Assembly (NCBI RefSeq): GCF_003732665.1
Contig: NZ_MOBP01000003.1
Location: forward strand, 193,051-257,050
DNA length: 64,000 nucleotides
From: Pseudomonas frederiksbergensis
Lineage (GTDB): Bacteria; Pseudomonadota; Gammaproteobacteria; Pseudomonadales; Pseudomonadaceae
Direction of reading: 5' to 3'
Numbering within the stretch: the first letter of the stretch is position 1; each line of letters opens with the position of its first letter. Shown here piece after piece: positions 7,352 through 16,944 of this stretch. Position numbers and translations under genes: made by a program. The notes below the pieces were generated by a model. The model saw only the letters and a list, made by a program, of their open reading frames with translations, was not told the origin of the DNA and searched no databases.

Positions 7352-9571
7352 ATGCAGTTACCGTCAGTAGTCGGCACCCGGGACAACGAGCGAGATGATA
7401 TTGATCTTCTCGGTATATTCGGCAGTTTAATTGATCAGAAATGGTTGATCGGCACGCTCACCGGGGCATTTATGCTGACCGGCGTGGCTTATGCGATTTT
7501 AGCGACGCCGGTGTACCTGGCGAACGCCGTGGTCCAGGTCGAACCGAAAAAGAACGACATGCTCGGTTTCTCCGATCTCAATAGCATGCTCAACGGACAA
7601 TCACCGTCGGTGACCGAGATCGGCATCATCAAGTCGCGGGCGGTGATCGGTAAAACCGTCGACGACCTGCACCTGGACATCGACGTCACGCCCAACACCT
7701 TCCCGTTCATTGGCGGCTTCCTGGCCCGACGCTACAAGGGCGACGCCGTGGCACCGCCGCGTTTGGGCCTGAACAGCTACGCCTGGGGCGGTGAACGTCT
7801 GGAGATCGCCCGGCTCAACCTGCCGGAAGAGCTATTGGGCAAGAAATTGACCTTGGTGGCCGCCGAGCAGCAGCGCTTCCAACTGTTCGACGACAACGAC
7901 AATCTGCTGGTGGAAGGCGTCGCGGGCGAAGGCTTTGCGCAAAACGGCGTCGAGGGGCGGATCGCCGAATTGAAGGCCAACCCCGGCACCCGTTTCGAAG
8001 TGGTGCGCAGCCCGAGAATCGTCACCATCCTCGATTATCAGGATGACCTGGATGTGTCCGAGCAAGGCAAGGAGTCAGGCATCATTCGCCTGGCCCTGGC
8101 CAGCCCTGACCACGCCCAGGCTGTGAAAATCCTCAATAAGGTTGCCTCGTTGTATGTGCAGCAAAACGTCGAGCGCACCTCGGCGGAAGCGGCGCAAAGC
8201 CTGGATTTCCTGCAAGGCCAACTGCCCCAGGTCAAGAAGGATCTGATCAAGGCCAGCGAGGCGCTCAACCGTTATCAAACTCGCGGCAAGACGGTCAATA
8301 TTTCCCTCGAAACCCAATCGGTGCTGGAACAGATTGTCACCCTCGCCACGCGTATTTCCGAGTTGAAGCTGCAACAGGCGGAACTGGATCGCAAGTTCAC
8401 CAAGCAGCATCCGGTCTATCGCGCCCTGATGGCGCAGATCGGCGAATTGACCCAGCAGCAGCGGAGCCTGGAGAGCAAGGTCCAGGACCTGCCCGCCACG
8501 CAACAGGAATTGCTGAACCTGACCCGCGATGTGGAAGTGGCGTCGCAGATCTACACGCAACTGCTGAACAAGTCCCAGGAGCTGGATATCGTCCGGGCCG
8601 GGGCGGTGGGCAATGCGCGGCTGATCGATGCCGCCGACGTGGACAAGACCACTCCTGTCAAACCGCGCAAGGCGTTGATCGTGCTGATTGCGACCTTCCT
8701 CGGCGGGTTTGTCGGCGTCGCCCTGGTGCTGGTGCGCAAATCCCTGAGTCGCGGTTTGGAAGGGCCGGAAGCCATTGAGCAACTCGGCTTGCCGGTCTAC
8801 GCGTCGATTCCCTACAGCGTGTTGCAACAGGAAGAGGACAGTAAAAAGCTGCGCCTTAGCGACGAGTCGCGGCGCCAGGCGTTCCTGTTGGCCCTGCGCA
8901 ACCCTACCGACCTGTCGATCGAATCGATCCGCAGTCTGCGCACCTGCCTGCACTTCGCCGGGCTGGACTCGACCAACAATCGCATCATGATTTCCGGCCC
9001 GAGCCCGCAGGTCGGCAAGACCTTCGTCTCGTCCAACCTCGCGGCGGTCATGGCCCAGAGCGGGCAGCGGGTGGTGTTGATCGATGCCGACATGCGCAAA
9101 GGGCATCTGCACAAGACGCTTAATACGCCGATCACCAATGGCTTGTCCGACCTGTTGGTCAAGCGTTGCAGCATCGAGCAGGGCATCCATGAAACCGAGG
9201 TCGAGAACCTGCATTTCATCAGCCGTGGCCAAGTCCCGCCCAACCCGTCAGAACTGTTGATGCACGCCAACTTCCGCGACCTGCTGGCGCAACTCAGCGA
9301 GTTGTATGACGTGGTGATCATCGACACGCCGCCATTACTGGCAGTGACCGACGCCGCAATCGTCGGTCGGGAAGCAGCGATCAGCCTGATCGTCACCCGC
9401 TTCGGTGTGAACCCCGCCAAGGAGATTGAACTGACGATCCGGCGATTCGCCCAGAACGGAATCCAGTTGAAAGGCGCGGTGTTCAACGGCGTCGAGAAGC
9501 GTGCCGCGAGCTACTACGGCAATGGCGGGTACGGCAACTACAACTACGAGTATGCGTCCGACAAGGCTTGA
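7352..9571 (+). CDS. wzc: Wzc-type polysaccharide co-polymerase and tyrosine autokinase
   Basis: This 739-residue inner-membrane protein has a Wzz-like N-terminal domain with TM1 at about residues 33-55, a long periplasmic part with coiled coil (about 280-410), and TM2 at about 443-463. A cytosolic BY-kinase domain follows: Walker A GPSPQVGKT (about 549-557), Walker A' VVLIDADMR (about 573) and Walker B VVIIDTPP (about 653). The tail carries a cluster of six tyrosines (ASYYGNGGYGNYNYEY), the autophosphorylation site. Together with the upstream phosphatase and the downstream Wza it sets chain length and export, as in group 1/4 capsules. Confidence 0.95.
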   Translation: MQLPSVVGTRDNERDDIDLLGIFGSLIDQKWLIGTLTGAFMLTGVAYAILATPVYLANAVVQVEPKKNDMLGFSDLNSMLNGQSPSVTEIGIIKSRAVIGKTVDDLHLDIDVTPNTFPFIGGFLARRYKGDAVAPPRLGLNSYAWGGERLEIARLNLPEELLGKKLTLVAAEQQRFQLFDDNDNLLVEGVAGEGFAQNGVEGRIAELKANPGTRFEVVRSPRIVTILDYQDDLDVSEQGKESGIIRLALASPDHAQAVKILNKVASLYVQQNVERTSAEAAQSLDFLQGQLPQVKKDLIKASEALNRYQTRGKTVNISLETQSVLEQIVTLATRISELKLQQAELDRKFTKQHPVYRALMAQIGELTQQQRSLESKVQDLPATQQELLNLTRDVEVASQIYTQLLNKSQELDIVRAGAVGNARLIDAADVDKTTPVKPRKALIVLIATFLGGFVGVALVLVRKSLSRGLEGPEAIEQLGLPVYASIPYSVLQQEEDSKKLRLSDESRRQAFLLALRNPTDLSIESIRSLRTCLHFAGLDSTNNRIMISGPSPQVGKTFVSSNLAAVMAQSGQRVVLIDADMRKGHLHKTLNTPITNGLSDLLVKRCSIEQGIHETEVENLHFISRGQVPPNPSELLMHANFRDLLAQLSELYDVVIIDTPPLLAVTDAAIVGREAAISLIVTRFGVNPAKEIELTIRRFAQNGIQLKGAVFNGVEKRAASYYGNGGYGNYNYEYASDKA

Positions 9572-9610
9572 TTCGGCGATGGTTATTACCTGCATGGAAA
9601 TGGGTGGATT

Positions 9611-10693
9611 GTGAAAAAAATACTGCATGTGGCCGAGACGATTAAGGGTGGTGTGGCCACCGTTATCCGCACGATTTCGGCGCCACCTGAGGGCGAGGCC
9701 GGCAACTATGAACTGGTGTACCTGATCCCGTTCGATCAGAAAAAAGAGCTGCACGGCATTGATGAAAAACAGATCAAGACGTTCGACCGGACCAAGCGCG
9801 ATGTGCGCTCGCTGCTGCGCTTCGCCTGGCAACTGGGCCGTTTGATCCTCAAGGAAAAACCCGATGTGGTGCATTTGCACAGCACCTTTTCCGGGGTCAT
9901 TGGCCGCGTGGTCTGCGTGCTGCTGCGGCCATGGCGCTCGCCGAAAATCGTCTACTGCCCCCATGCCTTTTCATTTCTGATGGAGAGTTCGCCGGCCAAG
10001 CAGAAAGTCTATTCGCTGATCGAGCGGCTGCTGCAGAAGGTCACCGACCGGATCATTTGCGTCAGTCAGTTCGAACTGGATAAAGCCGCGCAGTTCGGCA
10101 TCGACCGCCGACGCATGACCTTGATCTACAACGGCATCCCTTACAAAAGCGATGAGCCGAAAACCGCCGATCAAGCGCCGATCCATTTGCTGTTTGTGGG
10201 GCGGCTCGACTATCAGAAAGGCTTTGACGTCTTGCTCAAGGGCTTTGCTGGCGTCCAGCGTACCGACCTGAAACTGACGGTGGTGGGCAGTGCGGTCAAC
10301 GAGGAAACGGTCGAGTGCCCGGTGATGGACGGGGTCGAGTACGTCCCCTGGGTGACGCCGGCGGAGGTGCATGCGCTGTATCAGGCGGCGGATGCGCTGA
10401 TTGTTCCCAGTCGTTGGGAAGGCTTTGCCATGGTGCCGCTGGAAGGCATGGCCCTGGGGCTGCCGGTGATTGCCAGTGACTGCACGTCCTTGCCCGAATT
10501 GGTCACCCACGGCGTGACCGGTTTCGTCTTTCCCTCCGGCGATCACCAGGCCCTGACCAACGTACTCGTGAACATCGATAAGCCACGCTTGCAACTGCTC
10601 GGCGCCCAGGGGCGGCAGAAGGTCCGCGAGCGGTTCAGTGCCACGTTGATGATCCAGCAAACCTACGACGTGTATTCCGCTCCCTCTTATTAA
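9611..10693 (+). CDS. GT4 family glycosyltransferase
   Basis: This 360-residue cytosolic GT-B enzyme begins at a GTG. It has an N-terminal acceptor domain and a C-terminal Glycos_transf_1 domain with IHLLFVGRLDYQKGFDVLL (about residues 193-211) and the nucleotide-sugar motif E-x7-E in WEGFAMVPLE. These features fit retaining GT4 transferases. It is the only glycosyltransferase I can recognise in the locus besides the WcaJ-type primer. Sugar donor and linkage cannot be read from the sequence. It sits 39 bp after wzc and 14 bp before the pyruvyl transferase, in one operon. Confidence 0.9.
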   Translation: MKKILHVAETIKGGVATVIRTISAPPEGEAGNYELVYLIPFDQKKELHGIDEKQIKTFDRTKRDVRSLLRFAWQLGRLILKEKPDVVHLHSTFSGVIGRVVCVLLRPWRSPKIVYCPHAFSFLMESSPAKQKVYSLIERLLQKVTDRIICVSQFELDKAAQFGIDRRRMTLIYNGIPYKSDEPKTADQAPIHLLFVGRLDYQKGFDVLLKGFAGVQRTDLKLTVVGSAVNEETVECPVMDGVEYVPWVTPAEVHALYQAADALIVPSRWEGFAMVPLEGMALGLPVIASDCTSLPELVTHGVTGFVFPSGDHQALTNVLVNIDKPRLQLLGAQGRQKVRERFSATLMIQQTYDVYSAPSY

Positions 10694-10707
10694 GTAGATA
10701 TCCGCTT

Positions 10708-11820
10708 ATGAACGTAACTATTTTGCATGGCTACAGCGCCTCCAACTCCGGTGATGGCCTGCTCGTGGACCTGGCCATCGCCCTGGTGCTGCGCAACTTT
10801 GGCGCCGACACCTCGATCAACGTCGTGGCCTCGGACCCCAAATCCTTCAGTTACTTGCCGTACAAGCGCTATGACGCGCCGGTGATGGCGGCCAAGGGCC
10901 TGGGCCGGGTCAGGCAAGCGCTGTTCCTCAATCAGTCCTACGCCGGGCTTGCGGACCTGTTGAGTTCGAGTGACTTGATCGTCGGGGTCGGCGGCGGTTA
11001 CATGCGCTCCAAAAGTGCCTTCGAACACATCAAGTTGAAGCTGGGGCACGCCAAGCAACTGGAAACGGCGATCCAGAGCAAAGTGCCGTCGGTGTACCTG
11101 CCGCAGAGCATCGGTCCGTTCCACGGTGAGGGCAGCAGGATCGTCGAGCATTACGCCCAGGCCGATGCGGTGTTTGTGCGGGACAACCGCTCCTCGGAGA
11201 TTTTCGGCACCCACGAAAATGTCTACCGCGCCCCGGATCTGGCGGTGCAGGCCCTGGCCAGCAAGATTCTCCAGCAACCCAAGTTCACCCGTTGCGCGTC
11301 GACGCCGGCGACGGTCTGCGTGGTGCTGCGCAAACCGCCGGCGTGGAGCAAGGAAAAGAAAGTCGCCTACGTGGCCAACCTGAAACGGCTGCTGCAGCGC
11401 TTGAAGAACAAAAGCAAAGTGGTGTGCGCGGTGCAGAGCGCGGTGCGCGGCAACGATGACGGCGCGTTCTATCGCGAGCTGGGCATCACCGAGGATTTGC
11501 TGCCGTTGAAGGCGACCCTGGCCAAATATCAACCGGACCTGGTGATTTCCGTGCGCCTGCACGGCGCCATCGAATCGCTGCTGGCAGGCGTTCCGGCGTT
11601 CCATATCAGCTACGAGCGCAAGGGCTTCGGCGCCTATCAGGACATGGGCGTGGAAGACTGGGTGATCAACGGCGGCGACATCAATGTCGACACCATCATC
11701 GATACCGTTTACGCACCGAATGCCTTGTCCCGATTTGGCCAGCGATTGACAGACACCTGCCGGGAAATCGAAGCCAAGACCCTGGTCATGGACGGGATCA
11801 TCAAGGGCATTGTTCGATGA
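10708..11820 (+). CDS. Polysaccharide pyruvyl transferase family protein
   Basis: This 370-residue protein shows the WcaK/CsaB-like pattern: an N-terminal GYSASNSGDGLLVD loop, LIVGVGGGYMR (about residues 90-100), VYLPQSIGPFHG and, near the C-terminus, VISVRLHGAIESLLAGVP. Members transfer pyruvate from phosphoenolpyruvate as a ketal onto a sugar, giving the polymer negative charge. The gene ends in ATGA, sharing four bases with the flippase start, so the two are translationally coupled. Some members of this fold have other roles, so activity is inferred. Confidence 0.85.
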   Translation: MNVTILHGYSASNSGDGLLVDLAIALVLRNFGADTSINVVASDPKSFSYLPYKRYDAPVMAAKGLGRVRQALFLNQSYAGLADLLSSSDLIVGVGGGYMRSKSAFEHIKLKLGHAKQLETAIQSKVPSVYLPQSIGPFHGEGSRIVEHYAQADAVFVRDNRSSEIFGTHENVYRAPDLAVQALASKILQQPKFTRCASTPATVCVVLRKPPAWSKEKKVAYVANLKRLLQRLKNKSKVVCAVQSAVRGNDDGAFYRELGITEDLLPLKATLAKYQPDLVISVRLHGAIESLLAGVPAFHISYERKGFGAYQDMGVEDWVINGGDINVDTIIDTVYAPNALSRFGQRLTDTCREIEAKTLVMDGIIKGIVR

Positions 11821-13037
11821 TATTCCGGCTACTGCTGCGGGGCGGGGCGTTAGGCGCGAAGTTCCTGCTGGTGTTGGCCATCACCCATTACCTGGGCTAT
11901 GACGCCTTGGGGTTCTACGGCGTGGTGGTGGCGGCCTCGTTGATTGCGTCGAAGTTCTACAGCGTCGGGTTCAGTTCCGAGATCAATCGGCTAATCAGCG
12001 TGGGCCGCAGCTCACGGTTGGTGATCGACAGGGTTTTGCTGTTGTACCTGGCCGTGGGCGTGGTGTTGTCGGTGGCGACCGTCACGGTGTATTCGCTGTT
12101 CCAGGGCATCGAAGCGAGTGCCACGCTGATCCTGTGTGTGGCGTTGTTGCTGCTCACCGAGCACCTATCGTTCGAAATCAATTCCTTCGTGTTCTCCTCG
12201 CAGAAAGCCACCTGGGGCGCGTTGCTGTTCTTTATCAAGACCGGGCTCTGGGCGCTGCTGGCGCTGGGCGGGATGATGCTCGGCTGGGTGTCCGACATCG
12301 CCAGTGTGCTGTGGTTGTGGGTGGCGGCGAACGTGTTGGTGATGGTGGCCGGTTACCTGATTGTGGTGAATGTGCATCACGGGCGGGTGACCGGTGCGCT
12401 GACCACGGCTTCGGTGTGGAAGGCCGGGTTGCCGTTTTATTTGGGCACGGGCCTGATCGCGTTGAGTCAGTACGCCGAGCGCTTCCTGATTATCGACCTC
12501 GAGCCCTACGCCAGCCTGGGTAAATACGTTTACGCCTGGTCGGCGGCCAACACCTTGCAAGCGTTGTCCTACGCGGTGGTGGCGGTGGTGGGCATTCCGG
12601 TGCTCGCCAAGCGTTATCAGAGTGATCAGCAGCCGCTGACGTGGCGGCAGTTGTTCGTGAATAAGTGGGTGATGCGCGCACTCGTGGTGTCCGCCGGCGT
12701 GGCGCTGATGATTTTTCTGTTCTTCAATGTTGTGCTCGATTACGTCGCGACTTCGGTGCCGCGTCCGGATAACGACCTCCTCGCCGTGCTGATTTTTTCC
12801 TTCGCCTTGCGCGCTGTTGGCGACATCGTTTGGGGCGGGTTGATCGCCTCGAAAAACAGCCGGGTGTCATTGGCTAGCGCAGCGGTTTGCCTGATGGTTT
12901 CCCTGCCGGTCAGCTACCTGCTGATCAAGCAGTACTCGATTTATGGCGCGGCCTGGGGCAACGTCTTTTCGATCACTGTGCAACTGGGCGTCATTGCCTT
13001 GCTGACTCGGTTCGCCCGGGTGAAGGTGACCGCGTAA
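11817..13037 (+). CDS. Wzx-like polysaccharide flippase
   Basis: This 406-residue, very hydrophobic protein has about 12 predicted membrane segments and the MATE/Wzx layout, with short charged loops and a VLDYVATSVPRPDNDLLAVL loop near residue 310. It would flip the undecaprenyl-linked repeat unit across the inner membrane. It overlaps the pyruvyl transferase by ATGA, and its stop overlaps the next start by one base (TAATG). This tight packing implies a fixed expression ratio. The specific substrate is unknown. Confidence 0.85.
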   Translation: MIFRLLLRGGALGAKFLLVLAITHYLGYDALGFYGVVVAASLIASKFYSVGFSSEINRLISVGRSSRLVIDRVLLLYLAVGVVLSVATVTVYSLFQGIEASATLILCVALLLLTEHLSFEINSFVFSSQKATWGALLFFIKTGLWALLALGGMMLGWVSDIASVLWLWVAANVLVMVAGYLIVVNVHHGRVTGALTTASVWKAGLPFYLGTGLIALSQYAERFLIIDLEPYASLGKYVYAWSAANTLQALSYAVVAVVGIPVLAKRYQSDQQPLTWRQLFVNKWVMRALVVSAGVALMIFLFFNVVLDYVATSVPRPDNDLLAVLIFSFALRAVGDIVWGGLIASKNSRVSLASAAVCLMVSLPVSYLLIKQYSIYGAAWGNVFSITVQLGVIALLTRFARVKVTA

Positions 13038-14140
13038 TGGCGCTGAAACTGCCCTCCATCGAGTTTCGCGGCAGAAAACTCGACTCGTATATCTCGTTCC
13101 TGATTCTGTTCACCGGCCTGTTCCTGTCGGTGGCCATGCCGTTGCTGATGCACCGCGATCCCGGCCCCGATGCCATGACGTTGTGGTCGTCCTACGCCCG
13201 CGCCGACAACTGCAATTTCTGGAACCCGTTCTCGCCGGACCGCTCGTCCTACGAGTGCTCGGCGTACCTGCTGCGACCCACCGGCATCAACCTGACCAAT
13301 GCCTGGGCCTACGGCATGGCGTGCAACCTGTTCCTCACCGCCGTGCCGGTGTTGATGTTTCGGCGCATGCCGTTGACGATCTTTTTTACCCTGTGTTTGT
13401 GGGGCGTGGTGCGCTCGTTTTTCCTGGAAAACCTGACCAAGGAAATCATCGTTTCGGTGGCGATGATTTCGATTTTGCTGTTCTCGTTTTCCCGGCGTTA
13501 TCGCGGCGGATTTTTCTGTTCGGCGGTGATTTACGGCGTGTTGATCCGGCCCTACTGGATCCTGTTTTCCCTGGCCTGGTTCGGCGTGTGCGTGATGAAG
13601 AAGTACGTGTCGCGGATGACCTTCTTCCTGATGCTGTTCCTGTTCTACCTGGCCATCGCCACCGCCATTCAATTGGTGGTCGGTTATTCGGTGTCGTCGA
13701 TTCGCGCCAGCAACAACGAGCTGCGCACGGCGGGCGAGGAGGGCTCGAAGTCGCTGATCGTGTCCTGGATCAGTGGCGGTGACTTCGTGTCCCAAGCGCT
13801 GGACTCGATGAGCATCTTCTTCCGGCTGTCGTTTCCGGTGGAGCTGATCCTGCTCTCGGGCCTGGGCCAGATCATCTTCGTGGTGTTGATGATGATGACG
13901 TCTTTGCTGATGTTTCGAATGATCACCTCAAGTGATTACAAGGGCGTGCGCATCGACACCAAGGTCAAGGAACTGATCGCCATTCCCCTGTCCTTTCTGC
14001 TGGTGCAGGGCTTGTTCGAACCGGACTTCGGGTCCTTCGCCCGGCATTTTTCCATGGTGGTGCCGGTGCTGTTCATGGGCCTGGGTTTGCAGTTGCGCGC
14101 AAAGAAACCTGTGCTGGTTGAATCAAGAATCCTGAGCTGA
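13037..14140 (+). CDS. Multi-pass membrane protein, candidate Wzy polymerase
   Basis: This 367-residue protein has roughly 10 membrane segments. A large N-terminal extracytoplasmic loop after TM1 contains paired Cys residues (DNCNFWNPF and SYECSAYLL). A C-terminal LFEPDFGSFARHF loop is of a kind seen in polysaccharide polymerases. No confident family assignment is possible by eye. In a cluster with Wzx, Wzc and Wza, the otherwise missing component is Wzy, and this is the best candidate. I use the ATG overlapping the flippase stop; an upstream in-frame extension lies inside the flippase gene and is ignored. Confidence 0.75.
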   Translation: MALKLPSIEFRGRKLDSYISFLILFTGLFLSVAMPLLMHRDPGPDAMTLWSSYARADNCNFWNPFSPDRSSYECSAYLLRPTGINLTNAWAYGMACNLFLTAVPVLMFRRMPLTIFFTLCLWGVVRSFFLENLTKEIIVSVAMISILLFSFSRRYRGGFFCSAVIYGVLIRPYWILFSLAWFGVCVMKKYVSRMTFFLMLFLFYLAIATAIQLVVGYSVSSIRASNNELRTAGEEGSKSLIVSWISGGDFVSQALDSMSIFFRLSFPVELILLSGLGQIIFVVLMMMTSLLMFRMITSSDYKGVRIDTKVKELIAIPLSFLLVQGLFEPDFGSFARHFSMVVPVLFMGLGLQLRAKKPVLVESRILS

Positions 14141-14152
14141 GGTTTGTGCTTT

Positions 14153-15184
14153 ATGTCGAGCAAGAAGAAGTCGCTGGAGATCGAAACCCTGCGCGGCCTG
14201 GCCTGCCTGTTGCTGGTGCTTTATCACGTGATCGGGCCGCTGGGTGGCGGCTTGAAAATAGACGTGGGTTCGCCGTTCCGGGTGATCGCCGACTCGATGG
14301 TGTACGTGCGCATGCCGCTGTTCACCTTTATCTCGGGCTATATCTATTCCCTGTACAAAATTCGCGGCAATGACTTCCAGGCCTACGTGAGCGGCAAGGT
14401 CCGGCGGCTGATCGTGCCGTTGTTTTGCGTGGGGGTGCCGTTCTCGGTGCTGCAAGCGGTCGGGCCCGGGGTGAACAAGGACGTTGGTGTGATCGATGCG
14501 CTGTTGTCGTTCTATATCCCGGTCAACCACTTCTGGTTTTTGCAGGCGGTGTTCATCATTTTCATGTTTGTCGGGCTGCTGGAATGGCGCGGCCTGTTGC
14601 AGACCATGACGCGCCAGTACCTGTTGCTGGCGTTTGCGGCGGCGGTGTTTTTGTTGCCGCCGTTTGCGGTGGATGCGTTCGGTATCAACGGCGCGGTGTA
14701 TCTGTTGCCGTTTTTTGTGCTGGGGATGATTGGCCACGAAAAGGTCAGCGAGATCCGGCAAACATTCAGGGTGATCGGGCCGTTGGTGTTCGTGTTGATA
14801 TCGGCAGTGCTGTTGTATGTGGCGACGGTGGATCGTGGATTGATCGTCGATCGCCGCAGCCTGGTCGGGTTGCTGGTAGGGTGTGTGTCTTGCCTGGCGC
14901 TGCTGTCGAGTAACCTGCAGGCGCGTTGGCTGATTTGGCTCGGCGGTTATTCCTACGCAATCTTCCTGTTTCATGTGCTGTTTGCCGCCACTTCTCGAGC
15001 CGTGCTGGGGCGTTTAGGGATCAACGATGAGAGCGTTCTGGTGCTCAGCGGCGTGACCTGTGGTTTGTTGGGGCCGGTACTGTTGTCGAGTATTTTCAGC
15101 CGCTTCAGCATCACCTCCGTGCTGTTTCTGGGCGAGCGGGCCACGCGTAAAAAGCCGCCGGTTTCCGCCATTCCAGTCAGCTAA
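14153..15184 (+). CDS. Acyltransferase family 3 membrane protein
   Basis: This 343-residue protein is of the OafA/WcaH-like acyltransferase-3 family. The diagnostic start IETLRGLACLLLVLYHV carries the conserved Arg and His near residues 14-26, followed by about ten membrane segments with RMPLFTFISGYIY and the VNHFWFLQAVF motif. Such proteins O-acetylate or succinylate sugars of surface polysaccharides. The start is the ATG before SSKKKSLEIE. It lies 12 bp after the polymerase candidate and before a hydrolase that may act on the same groups. Confidence 0.88.
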   Translation: MSSKKKSLEIETLRGLACLLLVLYHVIGPLGGGLKIDVGSPFRVIADSMVYVRMPLFTFISGYIYSLYKIRGNDFQAYVSGKVRRLIVPLFCVGVPFSVLQAVGPGVNKDVGVIDALLSFYIPVNHFWFLQAVFIIFMFVGLLEWRGLLQTMTRQYLLLAFAAAVFLLPPFAVDAFGINGAVYLLPFFVLGMIGHEKVSEIRQTFRVIGPLVFVLISAVLLYVATVDRGLIVDRRSLVGLLVGCVSCLALLSSNLQARWLIWLGGYSYAIFLFHVLFAATSRAVLGRLGINDESVLVLSGVTCGLLGPVLLSSIFSRFSITSVLFLGERATRKKPPVSAIPVS

Positions 15185-15243
15185 GCCGAATGCGATCTGT
15201 AGGGGCGCAATCCTGATGATTGATTTGATAAAGGACATATCGC

Positions 15244-16374
15244 GTGGTTGCAGTTGATGATGTGCGTCCCGTAGCGGCGTCGGTGATCGAAGTCGGTGAC
15301 GCTCGCGAGCGCTTTGCGCAATGGCGCGAAGGCAAGGCGGGGAAGGTGTTGGCCATCTCGGTGATCGGCGACAGCTATAGCGCCGGGCAGGATTTTTACT
15401 TGAACAAGCTTGTTCAGCGGCTCACCCACAAAGCGGGTTTTGCCGGGCCGGGCTACGTCGGCTTCAACCACGGCGCGGCGCTTGGTGGCACCCACTACAA
15501 ATACACCCGCAGCAGTGAAAAGTATTTTGGCGGTGATTGGGCCGTGTCCGGGCTTGGCCAGGCCAGCCCGGACAGTCGCACTATCACGGGCCGGCCCGGC
15601 GCTTATCTGGAAATCGATGCCCACCCGACGCCAGCCGTGGACACGTCCATTGCTCAGGCGAAATTGCTCTACCTGGGGGACGGCAAATCCAGCGAGGTGC
15701 GCTATCGCTGGACGGCATCAGACACTTGGCATTCATTGAAACTCGACGGCTCAGGTGCTCAGGAAGTCCAGTTGCCCGGGTTTTCTCGGCAGCCTGAGTG
15801 GGCGTTTCGCCTGGAAGTGGTCAAAGGCGCGCCAACCCTGTTTGGCTTGTGGATGAGCAATCAGCAGGGCGGCGTCAGGGTGTCCAAGCTCGCGGCTTCC
15901 GGGGCGTCATCCGCGGATTTCTATCACAGCGATGCTCAGTGGCAGGCGCAGTGGAAAGCGGTGGTGGCGAAGATTCCAGCGGATATTTACCTGATCATGC
16001 TGGGCGGCAACGACCAGGGTTTTGGGGTGAAACCGCAAGCCTATCTGCAGAACATTCAAGGCCTGGTGCGGATGGTGCGCGAGGTTCACCCCAAGGCGAG
16101 CATCAACCTGATCCTGCGTCAGGACACCACGCGGTCGAGTGCTTATCCGATGTCGGCTTATGCCCAAGTGCTGGCGCCCTGGGCGCGCAGTGAACATTTG
16201 GGCTACGCGAATATGCAGTGCGCGTTTGGTGCCGACGTCAAACGGTATGCGCTGGGCGGGGCGGCCCCGATGATCGGGCCGGACAAGATTCACCCCATTC
16301 CCGGGTCGGGCGGGCGGGTGATTGCGGATTACCTCTATAGCCTGATCGTCGCGCCGCAGAACACCTGCCAGTGA
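15244..16374 (+). CDS. SGNH/GDSL-type hydrolase
   Basis: This 376-residue protein shows SGNH blocks: GDS in ISVIGDSYSAGQ (about residues 39-50) with the catalytic Ser, GGND in IMLGGNDQGFG, and the DxxH dyad in GPDKIHPIPG. A GTG start is used, with AAAGGAC upstream. No signal peptide is obvious, which is odd for an enzyme likely to act on exported polymer; the true start could differ. Related proteins in EPS clusters (AlgX/AlgJ type) add or remove acetyl groups. Being next to the acyltransferase, it could complete O-acetylation or be an esterase. Confidence 0.8.
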   Translation: MVAVDDVRPVAASVIEVGDARERFAQWREGKAGKVLAISVIGDSYSAGQDFYLNKLVQRLTHKAGFAGPGYVGFNHGAALGGTHYKYTRSSEKYFGGDWAVSGLGQASPDSRTITGRPGAYLEIDAHPTPAVDTSIAQAKLLYLGDGKSSEVRYRWTASDTWHSLKLDGSGAQEVQLPGFSRQPEWAFRLEVVKGAPTLFGLWMSNQQGGVRVSKLAASGASSADFYHSDAQWQAQWKAVVAKIPADIYLIMLGGNDQGFGVKPQAYLQNIQGLVRMVREVHPKASINLILRQDTTRSSAYPMSAYAQVLAPWARSEHLGYANMQCAFGADVKRYALGGAAPMIGPDKIHPIPGSGGRVIADYLYSLIVAPQNTCQ

Positions 16375-16390
16375 GCTGAAACACAAAACC

Positions 16391-16481
16391 TGTAGGAGCG
16401 AGGCTTGCCCGCGAAAGCGTCATGTCAGTCAACATCAAGTCGCCTGACACACCGCTTTCGCGAGCAAGCCCGCTCCCACAG
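16391..16481. repeat. Inverted REP pair
   Basis: Two REP arms (TGTAGGAGCGAGGCTTGCCC and complement type) lie between the convergent SGNH hydrolase and hypothetical genes. Confidence 0.8.
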
Positions 16482-16489
16482 GTTCGACC

Positions 16490-16900
16490 TCAGCGCATGC
16501 CTTTCTCGAAGTGCTCCAACTGACTCAACAACTCCGCCGTCTTGAGCGGCATCAACTGCGCATCACACCGTGTTTCCACGGTAATCACGATAGCCGGTTC
16601 GCTGCCGACAACCCGCGCCCGAAAGCGCCAGTCGCTGAAAATCACCTTCAGCCCATTACGCTCATCAACATCGAGCGCCTGTTGCGCATACAGCGCTTTG
16701 AGGTGGGCGAGGAGGGCGTCGGGATCGGGAATCGGTCGACGGATTTCCCCGGACGAAGGAAACACGCCGATGCGCTCCACCAACAGTGTGGCGCCCAGCC
16801 AGGAATCGGCCGGGGAGGGCAGCGACGGGTTCAATGACAACCAGGCCATTACCCCGACGTTGCCCTGTTCAATGTCTGCCGAGTGTTTTGCAATGTTCAT
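16490..16900 (-). CDS. Hypothetical protein downstream of galU
   Basis: I do not recognise a family for this 136-residue soluble protein. It begins MNIAKHS, contains WLSLNPSLPSPADSW and a region with FSDWRFRARVVGSEPAIVI, and has no signal peptide or membrane segment. The annotated start is the ATG after which composition fits a protein; a longer in-frame start runs toward galU without support. It is transcribed with galU, 44 bp behind it, so a role near nucleotide-sugar supply or the polymer is possible but unproven. Confidence 0.6.
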   Translation of the reverse strand: MNIAKHSADIEQGNVGVMAWLSLNPSLPSPADSWLGATLLVERIGVFPSSGEIRRPIPDPDALLAHLKALYAQQALDVDERNGLKVIFSDWRFRARVVGSEPAIVITVETRCDAQLMPLKTAELLSQLEHFEKGMR

Positions 16901-16944
16901 GGTTGCCTGCCTGGATGAAGAGTGGATGACGGTTGAATGCCGGG

